64,000 bases of DNA, from positions 1-64,000 of the forward strand of contig DASWRI010000062.1 of NCBI GenBank assembly GCA_036403235.1. Reading direction: 5' to 3'. This document shows positions 8,809 to 17,244 of the stretch, piece by piece. A model generated the notes under the pieces. That model saw only the letters and a program-made list of their open reading frames with translations, was not told the DNA's origin and searched no databases. Made by a program: the position numbers and the translations under genes. Position 1 is the first letter of the stretch. Each line of letters starts with the position of its first letter. This DNA comes from JBGTFE01 sp036403235. GTDB taxonomy: Bacteria > Acidobacteriota > Blastocatellia > Pyrinomonadales > Pyrinomonadaceae.

Positions 8809-10433
8809 ACGTCCCACGCTCCTTTTAATGATTCTTTAATTTCCGCGTCAATTTCTCGTACATCGCCATTTGGCAAAGTTATGTCCAAAGCTTTCGGCAA
8901 GCCGATTTTCGCTAAGTTTTTGCTTTCCAGCTTTATCCATTCGACTTTAATCTCGCCCATTCCGCGATTTGTCGCAAAGCCGAGCGGCAGACGGTTTTCG
9001 GCTAAATCGCGCAAGACTAATAAAAGCAGCATCAAACAGCATTTGCCGTTGTCGCCGGCGCGTCCGAAATCGAGCGACATTTTTATCGTCTGCCATTCGA
9101 TATTGTGCGGAGCTAGAACCGAATACAACGCGCCTTCCGCCACGCCGCCCGTGAAACGGTCAATCGCCGTGTGATACGAAACGGCAAATTTTTCCGTCTT
9201 TTCTCTAATCTCGACATCGGAAACATCCGGCTTTCCCGTATCGAGCTTTCTTAATGCCTGATGAAGCGTTACTTCCTCGACTTCGCGCTCATTTACTATA
9301 CTTGTCACTCTTTCAAAATAAGATTTGTCATCGTAAAGCTTTCCCTGCTCTACTTCACGCCAGATTTCCGGATCGAAACTTTCAACCGAATAACAATCGT
9401 CAATGCTCAATGCGCCGAGCCCGAGTTTTGATTTCGGCTGAGTCAGATTATCTTTTTCCTTCTTTCCGCCGAAAAGTTCGCTGACAATCGGAACTATTAT
9501 TTGTTCATTAAAATTATCGGCGGTTACTATATCCGGCTTTAAAGTTCTAACAATTCTTTCGGCGTGTGAACGAAACGCGCCTTTAATTGAGCTTCCCGCC
9601 AAAACGAGCGAGAGTTTGCCGTCCGCCACGCCCGAAGTTACGGGCAGCATATCAACGCCGATGCCTTCGTAGCCGGCTTTATTCATCAGCGGCAAAGCCG
9701 GCTGCCATTTGATGGAAATTTCCAGTGTCGGTTTTGACGGATTTGGTTTCAATGCCGGCAAAGCGTCCTTCAAATCTTGAATCGAGCAAGTGTTTTCGCC
9801 GCCGCTCAGGAAACTTAAAATATCGTCAAAGCTGTTCAAACTATGACTTTTAATTTCGCAAGTCGTAAGCTTTATTTTTCCGAGCCCGCGGGTCTTTGAA
9901 GCGCCAAAACGAATCTCGCATTTTTGCAAAGCATCGAGTAAATGTCCGAAAATCGCTTTAATTTGCGGTGAACTTTCCGAATCTTTAATTTCAACCGTCA
10001 TTTCAAAGTTAAGTTGTGAACCTTTCGGCAAAATCGCGCGGTCAAACTTCGATTTATCGGCAGCAGTTCCGCAAAAACGGTCAATGCCAACGCCGTCGCG
10101 GATTTCGATTTGCAGATTAGGCGGTAAAGTTACAACTGCATCTTCAATCAAAACAAAACTCGCGTGACTTTTATCTTGGCTTGTTCCGACTTTATTTTTA
10201 TCAGTTTCTTGGAAACCGAAAATTTCTTTAATTAAATTTTCACCAAAATTCTTTTCGCACCACGCCCGCAAAACGCCGGTCAGGCTCGTTCCCGGAACGT
10301 AAAGCTCGCCTTTGCCATTACGCGCGAGCGGCAAATCCGTATCAACGTCGACGCCGTAACCGCCGACGTGAAGCGGCGTTTCGGCTTGCAGAGTTCCGTA
10401 AATTCTCAAACGTGAGTTAATTTTCCTCGCCAT
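8796..10433 (-). CDS. Cas7-2x: tandem double Cas7 subunit
   Basis: Protein of 545 residues containing two Cas7 (Csm3-like) domains in one chain. Domain one (about 1-220) has HVGGYGVDVDTDLPLAR with an Asp at the usual RNA-cutting position and the loop YVPGTSLTGVLRAW, then FGASKTRGLGKIKL. Domain two (about 250-540) has GVDMLPVTS, LAGSSIKGAFRSH and, at the end, GFATNRGMGEIKVEW. Two tandem Cas7 units in one polypeptide is the signature Cas7-2x of III-Dv. The start at 10433 is preceded by GGAGGACGAAAATA, an excellent ribosome site, and overlaps the upstream gene by 17 bases. Upstream in-frame codons are ignored for that reason. Confidence 0.87.
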   Translation of the reverse strand: MARKINSRLRIYGTLQAETPLHVGGYGVDVDTDLPLARNGKGELYVPGTSLTGVLRAWCEKNFGENLIKEIFGFQETDKNKVGTSQDKSHASFVLIEDAVVTLPPNLQIEIRDGVGIDRFCGTAADKSKFDRAILPKGSQLNFEMTVEIKDSESSPQIKAIFGHLLDALQKCEIRFGASKTRGLGKIKLTTCEIKSHSLNSFDDILSFLSGGENTCSIQDLKDALPALKPNPSKPTLEISIKWQPALPLMNKAGYEGIGVDMLPVTSGVADGKLSLVLAGSSIKGAFRSHAERIVRTLKPDIVTADNFNEQIIVPIVSELFGGKKEKDNLTQPKSKLGLGALSIDDCYSVESFDPEIWREVEQGKLYDDKSYFERVTSIVNEREVEEVTLHQALRKLDTGKPDVSDVEIREKTEKFAVSYHTAIDRFTGGVAEGALYSVLAPHNIEWQTIKMSLDFGRAGDNGKCCLMLLLLVLRDLAENRLPLGFATNRGMGEIKVEWIKLESKNLAKIGLPKALDITLPNGDVREIDAEIKESLKGAWDVCLK

Positions 10434-12834
10434 TATTTTCGTCCTCCTTTCCCGGTTTTTCTGTGTCGCGTTTATGCGCGTGCTGGCAAGCATAGAAAAG
10501 CGATTTGACCGCTTCCGCCCAAAGTTTTTTCTGCAAATCTTCTTTTTTATGTGTCAGGGATTTCGGCGACTGCCAGACTTTTATGCCGTCAATTTCCGTT
10601 TCGCACAAAATCAACCAAATTTTGATGTCTTCATCAATCAATTTCCTAATCTTACCGATTCGTTCATTGCCCCATTTTTCAAACCTGTTTTGTGTGTTTT
10701 TGAGATGCGTTAGCCAATCCGTAACAATTTTACTTGATTGCCGTTTTTCCTCGGAAGTATTACTTTGCAAACGCATAACTGCTGAGCGTAAACCGCCGAT
10801 TTGCGACATCGGAGGAATAGATTTTTTAGAGTTTTCCTTTCTATCAATTTCAAAACCGAAAAATTCCTTGCGTAATTTTTCTTCAGCGGCGATTTTTGAA
10901 ACGGCGATTTTCAATTCTTCGCGCCACGCGGTTTCTTCGATAATTTCAGCAAAGTCTTTGAGTGATTTGTCTTTTTTGAGTTCTTCGGCAAATTCCTTAT
11001 CAATTTTCGCTTTCTTATTCTGTTTTTCTTCGTCGCTTAGATTTTTGCATTTATCAAAATCCAGTTTTTTAATGTGTTTCCAATCGTTTATTTTTTCGGT
11101 CAAAACCGGCGGATTAAAAATGATTTGCCCGTAACCTTCGCCGCGTCTTTCGCCGATTCCTTCGGCTTCGATTTTGTCAAAGTCAATCGTTTTATCAGTC
11201 TTAAAACAAACAACCGAACCGGCTTGCATCAGCGTCAAAGTCGGACGCGGAAAGCCCCAACTTGTTTGCCAGGATTCGATTCGCCGAACCTGAATCTGCT
11301 GAGACTTAATCGTTTCGCCTTTCAGTCCGAGCGCTTCGGCTAAATCTTCAGCCAGATTTGTTTGCCGCAAATTTTTGTTGCGAAGCATTGCGTCCGAAGC
11401 CAGATAAACGACAAGTTCATTATTCTTTGCAACCGATTTTGATTCAAATAATTTCGGCCTTTGAAACTCGATTTTTGCCGAACCGCCGTCTTTTTTCGAT
11501 GTGCCGATGCGAACTCTGCCGTTTAGTTTTTGACAGTCAATTTCTAAACCTTTGTAACGGATTTCGCCTTTCAAAATCGTTCCCGCCTTGATTGCTTCAC
11601 GCGAATAGATACCGATTACATCTGTTGTCGGCCGCTGAACTTTATCGTCGACCGCATTGTGCATCAAAATCGTCTGCGGCGTTGCGGCGTGTGAAACGGC
11701 ATTTGAATTTAAGCCGGAAATAAAACCTTCGCGGATTGGTTTTGTTTGGTCTTTTTCTTTCAAAGACTCAAGCAGCCGATTATAAACTTCTTTCTTTTCC
11801 GCGTTTATTTTCTTCATCTTTTCCTGCGCGAAAACTTTCGGCACGGGAAAACTTCGATTGCCGTCAATGCAAATCGTCGCGGGCGAAATTTGAAAATTAT
11901 TTGCTTGAATCGCATTGAAAATTTCCTGTCCGAAATGTTTGACAAAGTGCGAGATGAGATAAGTTCCGGGAACAAAATCGAGCGTTTCCGAAACGTTTCC
12001 GAGAACTGCTGTAACAATCGAAACGGGCGTTTCGAGCGTCAAAGTGTATTCGCAAGTTTGCCAACCTGAATCGTTTTGTTCGGATTTATCGCCGGTTGTT
12101 TGCTCATCAGGTTTTTCCGCTTTCTTCGGTGGTTTAATTTTTTCGTCTTTATTTGCGGCAATTTTGTCTTTGGCATTTTTTACCGATTGCTCTACATTTT
12201 CCGAATCAAAAACTTTAAAGAGGCATTTTCCCGCGCCGCGCCGACGCTTTCCGCCGATTCGTTCAACTAATTTCGCGCTCAAAATCAATAATGCCGACGC
12301 GATTTCTGTTTGTTCATCAGTAAAATAGCTCCAGTCAAGTTCGACTTCCGCGTCCAAAACCGTGCCGATTCTGCCCATTTCTTCAAACCGGAGCGCTTCG
12401 GTTTCCGACGTTCCCGAATCTGCATCAATCTTTACGCCGACTTTGACGAAAGTTAAGGCTTGTTTGAGTCGTCTGTCTTCGTCGATTCTTGCTCTCAAGT
12501 TCTCGGAAATTCGCGCCGGTTGAATTGAAAGAATCGAATTGCTGTATGTTTTTTCTCCATTTTTCAAACGCTTTGCCAACTCAGTTTTATCAATCAAATT
12601 CGGCTGAATGCCAAAAATTACTTCAACCCAGTTCGACCAATTGCCGCCCAAACCGTCGCACAGGCGTTCCAAAGCGTCGCGCCAGATGCCGACCAGACTT
12701 TTCGCCGGAACCTGCGGAAAACCGTCCGCGTCTTTGCTGATAAGCTCGTCCGTGCTTCCAGGAATGCCCGCCCCTGTCCCGATTTGCCAATCCGAAAGCA
12801 TTTCTAATTTGATTTTGAATTTATTTTCTGACAT
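10417..12834 (-). CDS. Cas7-Cas5-Cas11 fusion subunit (Csx10-like), type III-Dv
   Basis: Fusion of 805 residues. Residues 1 to about 225 form a Cas7 domain: SDWQIGTGAGIPGSTDEL with an Asp at the catalytic position, VPAKSLVGIWRDAL and GKRRRGAGKCLF. A lysine/glutamate-rich linker (about 226-258) leads into a Cas5/Csx10-like RAMP (about 260-560) with TYLISHF and GERRGEGYGQIIF. The last 230 residues are highly charged and helical (for example LRSAVMRLQSN and the following helix), consistent with a fused Cas11 small subunit. The same order of domains defines the III-Dv fusion protein. The first two domains are clear in the sequence. The Cas11 assignment rests on position and helical character. Confidence 0.83.
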   Translation of the reverse strand: MSENKFKIKLEMLSDWQIGTGAGIPGSTDELISKDADGFPQVPAKSLVGIWRDALERLCDGLGGNWSNWVEVIFGIQPNLIDKTELAKRLKNGEKTYSNSILSIQPARISENLRARIDEDRRLKQALTFVKVGVKIDADSGTSETEALRFEEMGRIGTVLDAEVELDWSYFTDEQTEIASALLILSAKLVERIGGKRRRGAGKCLFKVFDSENVEQSVKNAKDKIAANKDEKIKPPKKAEKPDEQTTGDKSEQNDSGWQTCEYTLTLETPVSIVTAVLGNVSETLDFVPGTYLISHFVKHFGQEIFNAIQANNFQISPATICIDGNRSFPVPKVFAQEKMKKINAEKKEVYNRLLESLKEKDQTKPIREGFISGLNSNAVSHAATPQTILMHNAVDDKVQRPTTDVIGIYSREAIKAGTILKGEIRYKGLEIDCQKLNGRVRIGTSKKDGGSAKIEFQRPKLFESKSVAKNNELVVYLASDAMLRNKNLRQTNLAEDLAEALGLKGETIKSQQIQVRRIESWQTSWGFPRPTLTLMQAGSVVCFKTDKTIDFDKIEAEGIGERRGEGYGQIIFNPPVLTEKINDWKHIKKLDFDKCKNLSDEEKQNKKAKIDKEFAEELKKDKSLKDFAEIIEETAWREELKIAVSKIAAEEKLRKEFFGFEIDRKENSKKSIPPMSQIGGLRSAVMRLQSNTSEEKRQSSKIVTDWLTHLKNTQNRFEKWGNERIGKIRKLIDEDIKIWLILCETEIDGIKVWQSPKSLTHKKEDLQKKLWAEAVKSLFYACQHAHKRDTEKPGKEDENNGEEN

Positions 12835-12846
12835 TCGTGAGCCTCC

Positions 12847-14550
12847 TTATTTCCAAAATTCCGCAATGTCCAAAGCATCGAGAAAATGCGTTCGTTTGGT
12901 TGTTTCTTCGTTATCATTTTTGTCGAACAAAACCGCGTCGAAAAATAAAGTTCCATCTTCGACAAAAAGTTTTTCGAAGTTATCGTAACGATGAGCAATC
13001 AATTTTGCCCGCGCATCAACTTCCTGCTGAGTCTTTTCAGTATTATCGGCAACAAACAAACCTTCGCGTAAAACGTGCAACTGTGAATTCGGCAGATTGT
13101 TTTTATCGTCGTCATCTTTTTCAGTCATTGCTTCGACACGCTTTTCAAGTTTTTCAAAATGATGATTCTCAATCCAGTATTGCTGAGTCTGGTCTTTATC
13201 TTTTAATGCCTCATCTTTCGGTGTAACAACATATGGACGAGCGACAAACGGGGTTTTTTCACGGATTTCATCCAGCGTCGTGCCGCTCGAATCGTAAAGA
13301 ATGTGATAATCGAACGCTGAAAGCGAACTCGAAATTTGCTTGCTCTTTTTCGCCGACTGCAAAAGCTCTTCGGCTAGATGATAAGCCTGATGAAACGGAA
13401 AATGCGGCTTGATAATCGCAATTCCCGCACAAATGCCCAAATCAATTCCATCAGGAAAAACTTCTTTGATTTTTAGATTATCTTTAGTTTCCGCGACAAA
13501 TTTATTTAGAAAATCTTTAGTGAATTTAATTGCGTATTGCCCGTCGCAAATTATTGTCAAATCATCTCCGCCCAAAACCAAAGGAATTGCCGGAACTTCG
13601 ATTGAATCTTTTAATTTATCTTTTCTCCTCGCACGATATGCGTCTTGTAAATTTTTCAAAGCGAAAGCTGCTGCTTTTTCCGTGCATTCATCAAGTCCAA
13701 GCGAGAACTTTCGATATTTTTCACGATATTCCTTTCCGTCTTTTGCTTTAATATGTTTCTGAAACTTGAGAAAAATCCGTCCTAAACCGTTTCCGTCGCC
13801 GTGAATCACGGCGAACCATTTTGTATCTTCAAAACGCCTGTCTAAATCATTTGAATTTTTAGCAAAATATACATCCGATTCGATTTTTCTAATCGTTTCT
13901 TCAAGCCTGTCCTTGCCCCTTTTTAAGTTTTCCTGTTTGGTAATTGAAACAATGGAATGAGGTTTTTCTTCTTCTTTCTTTATCGATTCGTGAACATAAA
14001 GTTTTTCGGCAGGCAAATTGCTCGAATTACACTGAGCAACAAACGGAATGCGTTGAAAGCGTTGGAGATTGCTCGGAAATTGATAGCGATTTTTTTCAAG
14101 TGTTTCGTGAACATTGCTAACTGCGTCGTCTAAATTTTCCGCTTCGTTTTTATCTGGATTATTTTTGACTTCGCAAATCGCGCCGTGCACGGTTAATCCG
14201 GGCATTTTGATTAAAGCGTTTTTTGTGACTTCACGGACGATGTGTTTTGAAATAGTTTTGTCTTTGTCATCGTCAATCAACAAAATCGCTTTGCCAGAAG
14301 TAGCGATAATCACTTCGACCTTATTTCCGTCACTGATTTCGGGATTTTTGCTTTTATCTGACAAATTTTTTCTGAGTTCGCCCGGATTATCGTCGTAAAT
14401 CTCTAAATTCGTTTCCGCTTTAACTGCTTCCAAAACGATTTTCGTGCCGATTTGATAGGTCAATTCGGATGCGCCGACGTTTTCGCGGAGCTTGTTGGTT
14501 GAAAAAATATAGCGTTGGTTTCCTGATGTTTCGAGCAATACAATATACAT
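12847..14550 (-). CDS. cas10: Cas10 with cyclase GGDD motif, no HD domain
   Basis: Large subunit of 567 residues. It starts directly in the first palm-like region (LLETSGNQRYIFSTNKLREN and GASELTYQ), so the N-terminal HD nuclease of III-A and III-B Cas10 is missing, as is usual for III-D. HGDGNGLG at 250-257 and the catalytic VLGGDDLTI (GGDD at 327-330) are intact, so it should make cyclic oligoadenylates. Those would feed the CARF proteins in the island. It is the first gene of the effector operon, 12 bases before the fusion subunit, and lies only 94 bases after the PBP gene on the same strand. Confidence 0.92.
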   Translation of the reverse strand: MYIVLLETSGNQRYIFSTNKLRENVGASELTYQIGTKIVLEAVKAETNLEIYDDNPGELRKNLSDKSKNPEISDGNKVEVIIATSGKAILLIDDDKDKTISKHIVREVTKNALIKMPGLTVHGAICEVKNNPDKNEAENLDDAVSNVHETLEKNRYQFPSNLQRFQRIPFVAQCNSSNLPAEKLYVHESIKKEEEKPHSIVSITKQENLKRGKDRLEETIRKIESDVYFAKNSNDLDRRFEDTKWFAVIHGDGNGLGRIFLKFQKHIKAKDGKEYREKYRKFSLGLDECTEKAAAFALKNLQDAYRARRKDKLKDSIEVPAIPLVLGGDDLTIICDGQYAIKFTKDFLNKFVAETKDNLKIKEVFPDGIDLGICAGIAIIKPHFPFHQAYHLAEELLQSAKKSKQISSSLSAFDYHILYDSSGTTLDEIREKTPFVARPYVVTPKDEALKDKDQTQQYWIENHHFEKLEKRVEAMTEKDDDDKNNLPNSQLHVLREGLFVADNTEKTQQEVDARAKLIAHRYDNFEKLFVEDGTLFFDAVLFDKNDNEETTKRTHFLDALDIAEFWK

Positions 14551-14615
14551 AAATTTCGGGAGAAGGTTTGAGCCTTCCGCAAGCTTGGCTGGTTAATCTT
14601 AGGTGTTTCGGTTTC

Positions 14616-14643
14616 TTTATAACATAGTTTTTCTAAAGAACAA
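14616..14643 (-). promoter_or_regulatory. Possible promoter of the cas10 operon
   Basis: On the minus strand TTGTTC (14643-14638) is followed after 16 bases by TATAAA (14621-14616), about 65 bases before the cas10 start. The -10 box is good and the -35 box weak. The stretch between it and the ATG also holds an 11-base run AAACCTTCTCC complementary to the crRNA repeat (see findings). No terminator separates it from the upstream PBP gene, so read-through is also possible. Confidence 0.35.
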
Positions 14644-14644
14644 A

Positions 14645-16876
14645 TTATTTTTTCGACAGAAGTAAATTTGGCTTTAATTTTTGCAAAACACGGAAAAACC
14701 TGGCCGCGACGGGTGAGGCAATTTTCCCGCCGGTAAAGCCCCGTTCCATATCCAAATTAATTTCGTTGCGCGGCAAACCGACCCAGACTCCGACGACGAT
14801 TTTGGGCGTAACGGCGAAAAACCACATATCGGCGACCATTCCCGAACCTGTTTTCGCCGAAATTTCAAAATTTTCCGGCAGATTCGCCGATTGTTTGAAA
14901 TTCGGCGCGGTGCCGATTTCACTCAAAACCAGCTTCATCATTTCGTTTGTCTCCGATGCGCTTCGAACCGACGCGATTCGTTTCGCCGCGTCTTTTGCAA
15001 ACAAAATCTTTCGGCCGTTTTGCAGATAAAATTTGTTCGGCGTCGCTTTGACGAAAACGCCCCGGTTGGCAAAAATCGAATAAGCGGAAATCATATCGAG
15101 CAGGGTCGTTTCCGAATTTTTTGAGCCGCCGATTGCCGACATTCCGCTCGTTTCGGGATTTGAACCGGTCAATTTTCCGACAAACTCGACGGCTTTTTCT
15201 ATGCCGACAGATTCTGCCGCCGCGACCGCGTGAAAGTTGTAGCTTTTCGCCAAACCGACTGTCGCCGTTGATTTTTCGCCGATGTTTTTGGTCGGATGAA
15301 AGCTGACCGCATCTGTTTCGGGATTGATAATGGTTTCGGGTGTAAAGGGTTTGCCGTTCCAGACGCCGCTTTCTATTGCCTGCAAATAGTAGAATGGTTT
15401 TATCGCGCTGGCGGGCGAGCGGCGTGTCAAAGCAAAATTCATCTCAGACGAATTTCCGCCATACATCGCCAGTATTTCGCCCGTTTCCGCTTCGGTTGCA
15501 ACGAGCGAGACTTGCGGTTTGACCGATTTGCAGTCAATATTTTCCGGATTTTGCCGGATACATTCGGTATAAATTTGCTTAGAGATGTCGGCGATTGCTT
15601 TTTCGGAAATTTCGGTTGCGCTCTTTTGCAGACGATAATCGAGCGTCGTAAAAATTTGCAGGCGGCCTTCGGTTTCACGGATTTCCGACAAATTTTCGGG
15701 CAGATGACTCGCGACATACGCGGAAAAGAGACGGCTGTAGGCGTCCGCCGGCCGCTCGGCGCGATTCGCGCTGGCAAAGACGAATTTCAAAGGCTCATTT
15801 TTAGCTTTTTCTATAATTTCGGCGAAATACTTTTCCGGGTAATTGCGGCTCATCAAATCCAAAATTCGATTGCGCCTGCCGATTAATTTTTCATAATCGT
15901 TTTTGCGCGCCAAACCGATGTAAAATGAAGGCTTGTGAATCATTCCGGCAAGCGTCGCAGATTCGGATAAACTCAGCGCCGAAACCGGTTTGCCGAAATA
16001 TTCCTGACTTGCCGAAACAACGCCCTGAAGCTCGACGCCTTCGGACGCGCCGAGCGGAACCATAGACAAATACGCCGCCAGTATTTCGTCTTTGCTCATC
16101 ATTTCTTCAGCGGCGAGCGCGAAAGGAATTTCCATCAGTTTGCGCTGCGCTGTTTCGGGCAGAAAGCCCAGATATGTCTGCCAAAATTCTTCCTTCGAAC
16201 CTTTGAGAACATTATTCTTCAAAAGCTGCTGAGTAATCGAGCTTCCGCCGCCGCGAAACGTCAAAAGCCGGTAGCCGATGCCGAAAACGTCGATGCCGGA
16301 ATGCTCAAAAAACCTCGCGTCTTCCGCGCTCGTAACGGCGTCGGCGAGCGTTTCGGGAATCGCGTCAACGTTCAAAATCGTTCGGCGAACTCTCTGTTCG
16401 CGCAGAGACTCGTCATTGATAAACTTAATAAACGAGCGCATCAGCAAAGGCTCGATTTCGATTTCCCCGGCTTTTTGCCCGCCGATTAGAATTTGTTTGA
16501 CGCCTTTTTTTTCAAAAACAATCTCGCCGCTCGCAAAAGCGTCCGAACGCGACACGAATTTGACCGAATTTTTATTGAACGAATAACTTCCTGCCGATTG
16601 GCTTTCCGATAAATCATAACCCGCTTGATTGAAATAGTCGGTCAAATCCTGCTCGGAAAATTCTTCGCCGACGCGCAAAGTCAAAGGCGCGTAAAAAACT
16701 TCGAGTTCGGAGCGGTTTTGCATTTCGCCCGGATTATTTGCTTGCAGATGCACGAAAGCCGCTCGATAAGACGCATAGAAAAGCCCGGCGAAAAGCGTCC
16801 AGAAAACGGCGAAATTGATTAGAAAAGCGCGCGCCGAGGTTTTGCGAAAAATTTTTGCGAAATTGAAATTCGTCAT
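14645..16876 (-). CDS. Bifunctional penicillin-binding protein (GT51 transglycosylase + transpeptidase)
   Basis: Class A PBP of 743 residues that would polymerise and cross-link peptidoglycan. One membrane anchor lies at about 17-37. The GT51 domain shows the catalytic Glu in SAEDARFFEHSG (about Glu185) and GGGSSITQQLLKN. The transpeptidase has SAIK (Ser490, Lys493), SYN (545-547) and KTGSG (675-679), so both activities look intact. The start at 16876 has GGGAGAT upstream and overlaps the previous stop as ATGA, indicating translational coupling to the 2-TM gene. Its place between two CRISPR arrays, in line with cas10, is odd for a cell-wall gene. It may be an ordinary PBP or part of an island-specific membrane module. 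Confidence 0.9.
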   Translation of the reverse strand: MTNFNFAKIFRKTSARAFLINFAVFWTLFAGLFYASYRAAFVHLQANNPGEMQNRSELEVFYAPLTLRVGEEFSEQDLTDYFNQAGYDLSESQSAGSYSFNKNSVKFVSRSDAFASGEIVFEKKGVKQILIGGQKAGEIEIEPLLMRSFIKFINDESLREQRVRRTILNVDAIPETLADAVTSAEDARFFEHSGIDVFGIGYRLLTFRGGGSSITQQLLKNNVLKGSKEEFWQTYLGFLPETAQRKLMEIPFALAAEEMMSKDEILAAYLSMVPLGASEGVELQGVVSASQEYFGKPVSALSLSESATLAGMIHKPSFYIGLARKNDYEKLIGRRNRILDLMSRNYPEKYFAEIIEKAKNEPLKFVFASANRAERPADAYSRLFSAYVASHLPENLSEIRETEGRLQIFTTLDYRLQKSATEISEKAIADISKQIYTECIRQNPENIDCKSVKPQVSLVATEAETGEILAMYGGNSSEMNFALTRRSPASAIKPFYYLQAIESGVWNGKPFTPETIINPETDAVSFHPTKNIGEKSTATVGLAKSYNFHAVAAAESVGIEKAVEFVGKLTGSNPETSGMSAIGGSKNSETTLLDMISAYSIFANRGVFVKATPNKFYLQNGRKILFAKDAAKRIASVRSASETNEMMKLVLSEIGTAPNFKQSANLPENFEISAKTGSGMVADMWFFAVTPKIVVGVWVGLPRNEINLDMERGFTGGKIASPVAARFFRVLQKLKPNLLLSKK

Positions 16877-17244
16877 AATTTTATCTCCCGAGTTTTTCTT
16901 TTTATAATCAGCATTTTGCAAATCGGTCGTGAATTAAAATTCGTTCCGGCAATTTCCGCCGGCTTTCTTTTCAAGCCGCCGCCGATTGCCAAACCCGCAA
17001 AACCGGCGACGTAAAAAACGCTCGAAATTAGAAAACTGATTTTCGGCGAAACGCCCATCCGGTCGAAAACGCCGATACAAAATAGCTGTAAAATCAAAAA
17101 ACCGGACGCGCACAACGCAAAAATCGCCAGTGTTTTGGCAAAGCGCAGAAAATCGAAAAACAAACTCTTCGCCTGGCCGGCGAAGTTTTCCCAATCAGCC
17201 GAAAAGCTGATTCTCGCCGGATAAATTTTGTCGTTGTTTTCCAT
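16873..17244 (-). CDS. Two-TM membrane protein coupled to the PBP
   Basis: Protein of 123 residues with two hydrophobic segments (about 37-60 and 67-90 by residue) separated by FDRMGVSPK, and a basic C-terminal tail rich in Lys/Arg. I do not recognise a family. Its ATG shares one base with the stop of the DUF4407 gene and its own stop overlaps the PBP start, so the three are almost certainly one coupled operon. A role as an accessory to the PBP or to the DUF4407 protein is a guess from position. Confidence 0.7.
   Translation of the reverse strand: MENNDKIYPARISFSADWENFAGQAKSLFFDFLRFAKTLAIFALCASGFLILQLFCIGVFDRMGVSPKISFLISSVFYVAGFAGLAIGGGLKRKPAEIAGTNFNSRPICKMLIIKRKTREIKL

Noticed and set aside
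10505..11134. 209-codon plus-strand frame opposite the Cas7-Cas5-Cas11 fusion
   Set aside because: Rich in Ser, Phe and Leu, as expected for the complement of Lys/Glu-rich coding DNA; no family.
15296..15886. 196-codon plus-strand frame opposite the PBP gene
   Set aside because: It mirrors the PBP coding sequence, contains no recognisable domain and has no start signal.
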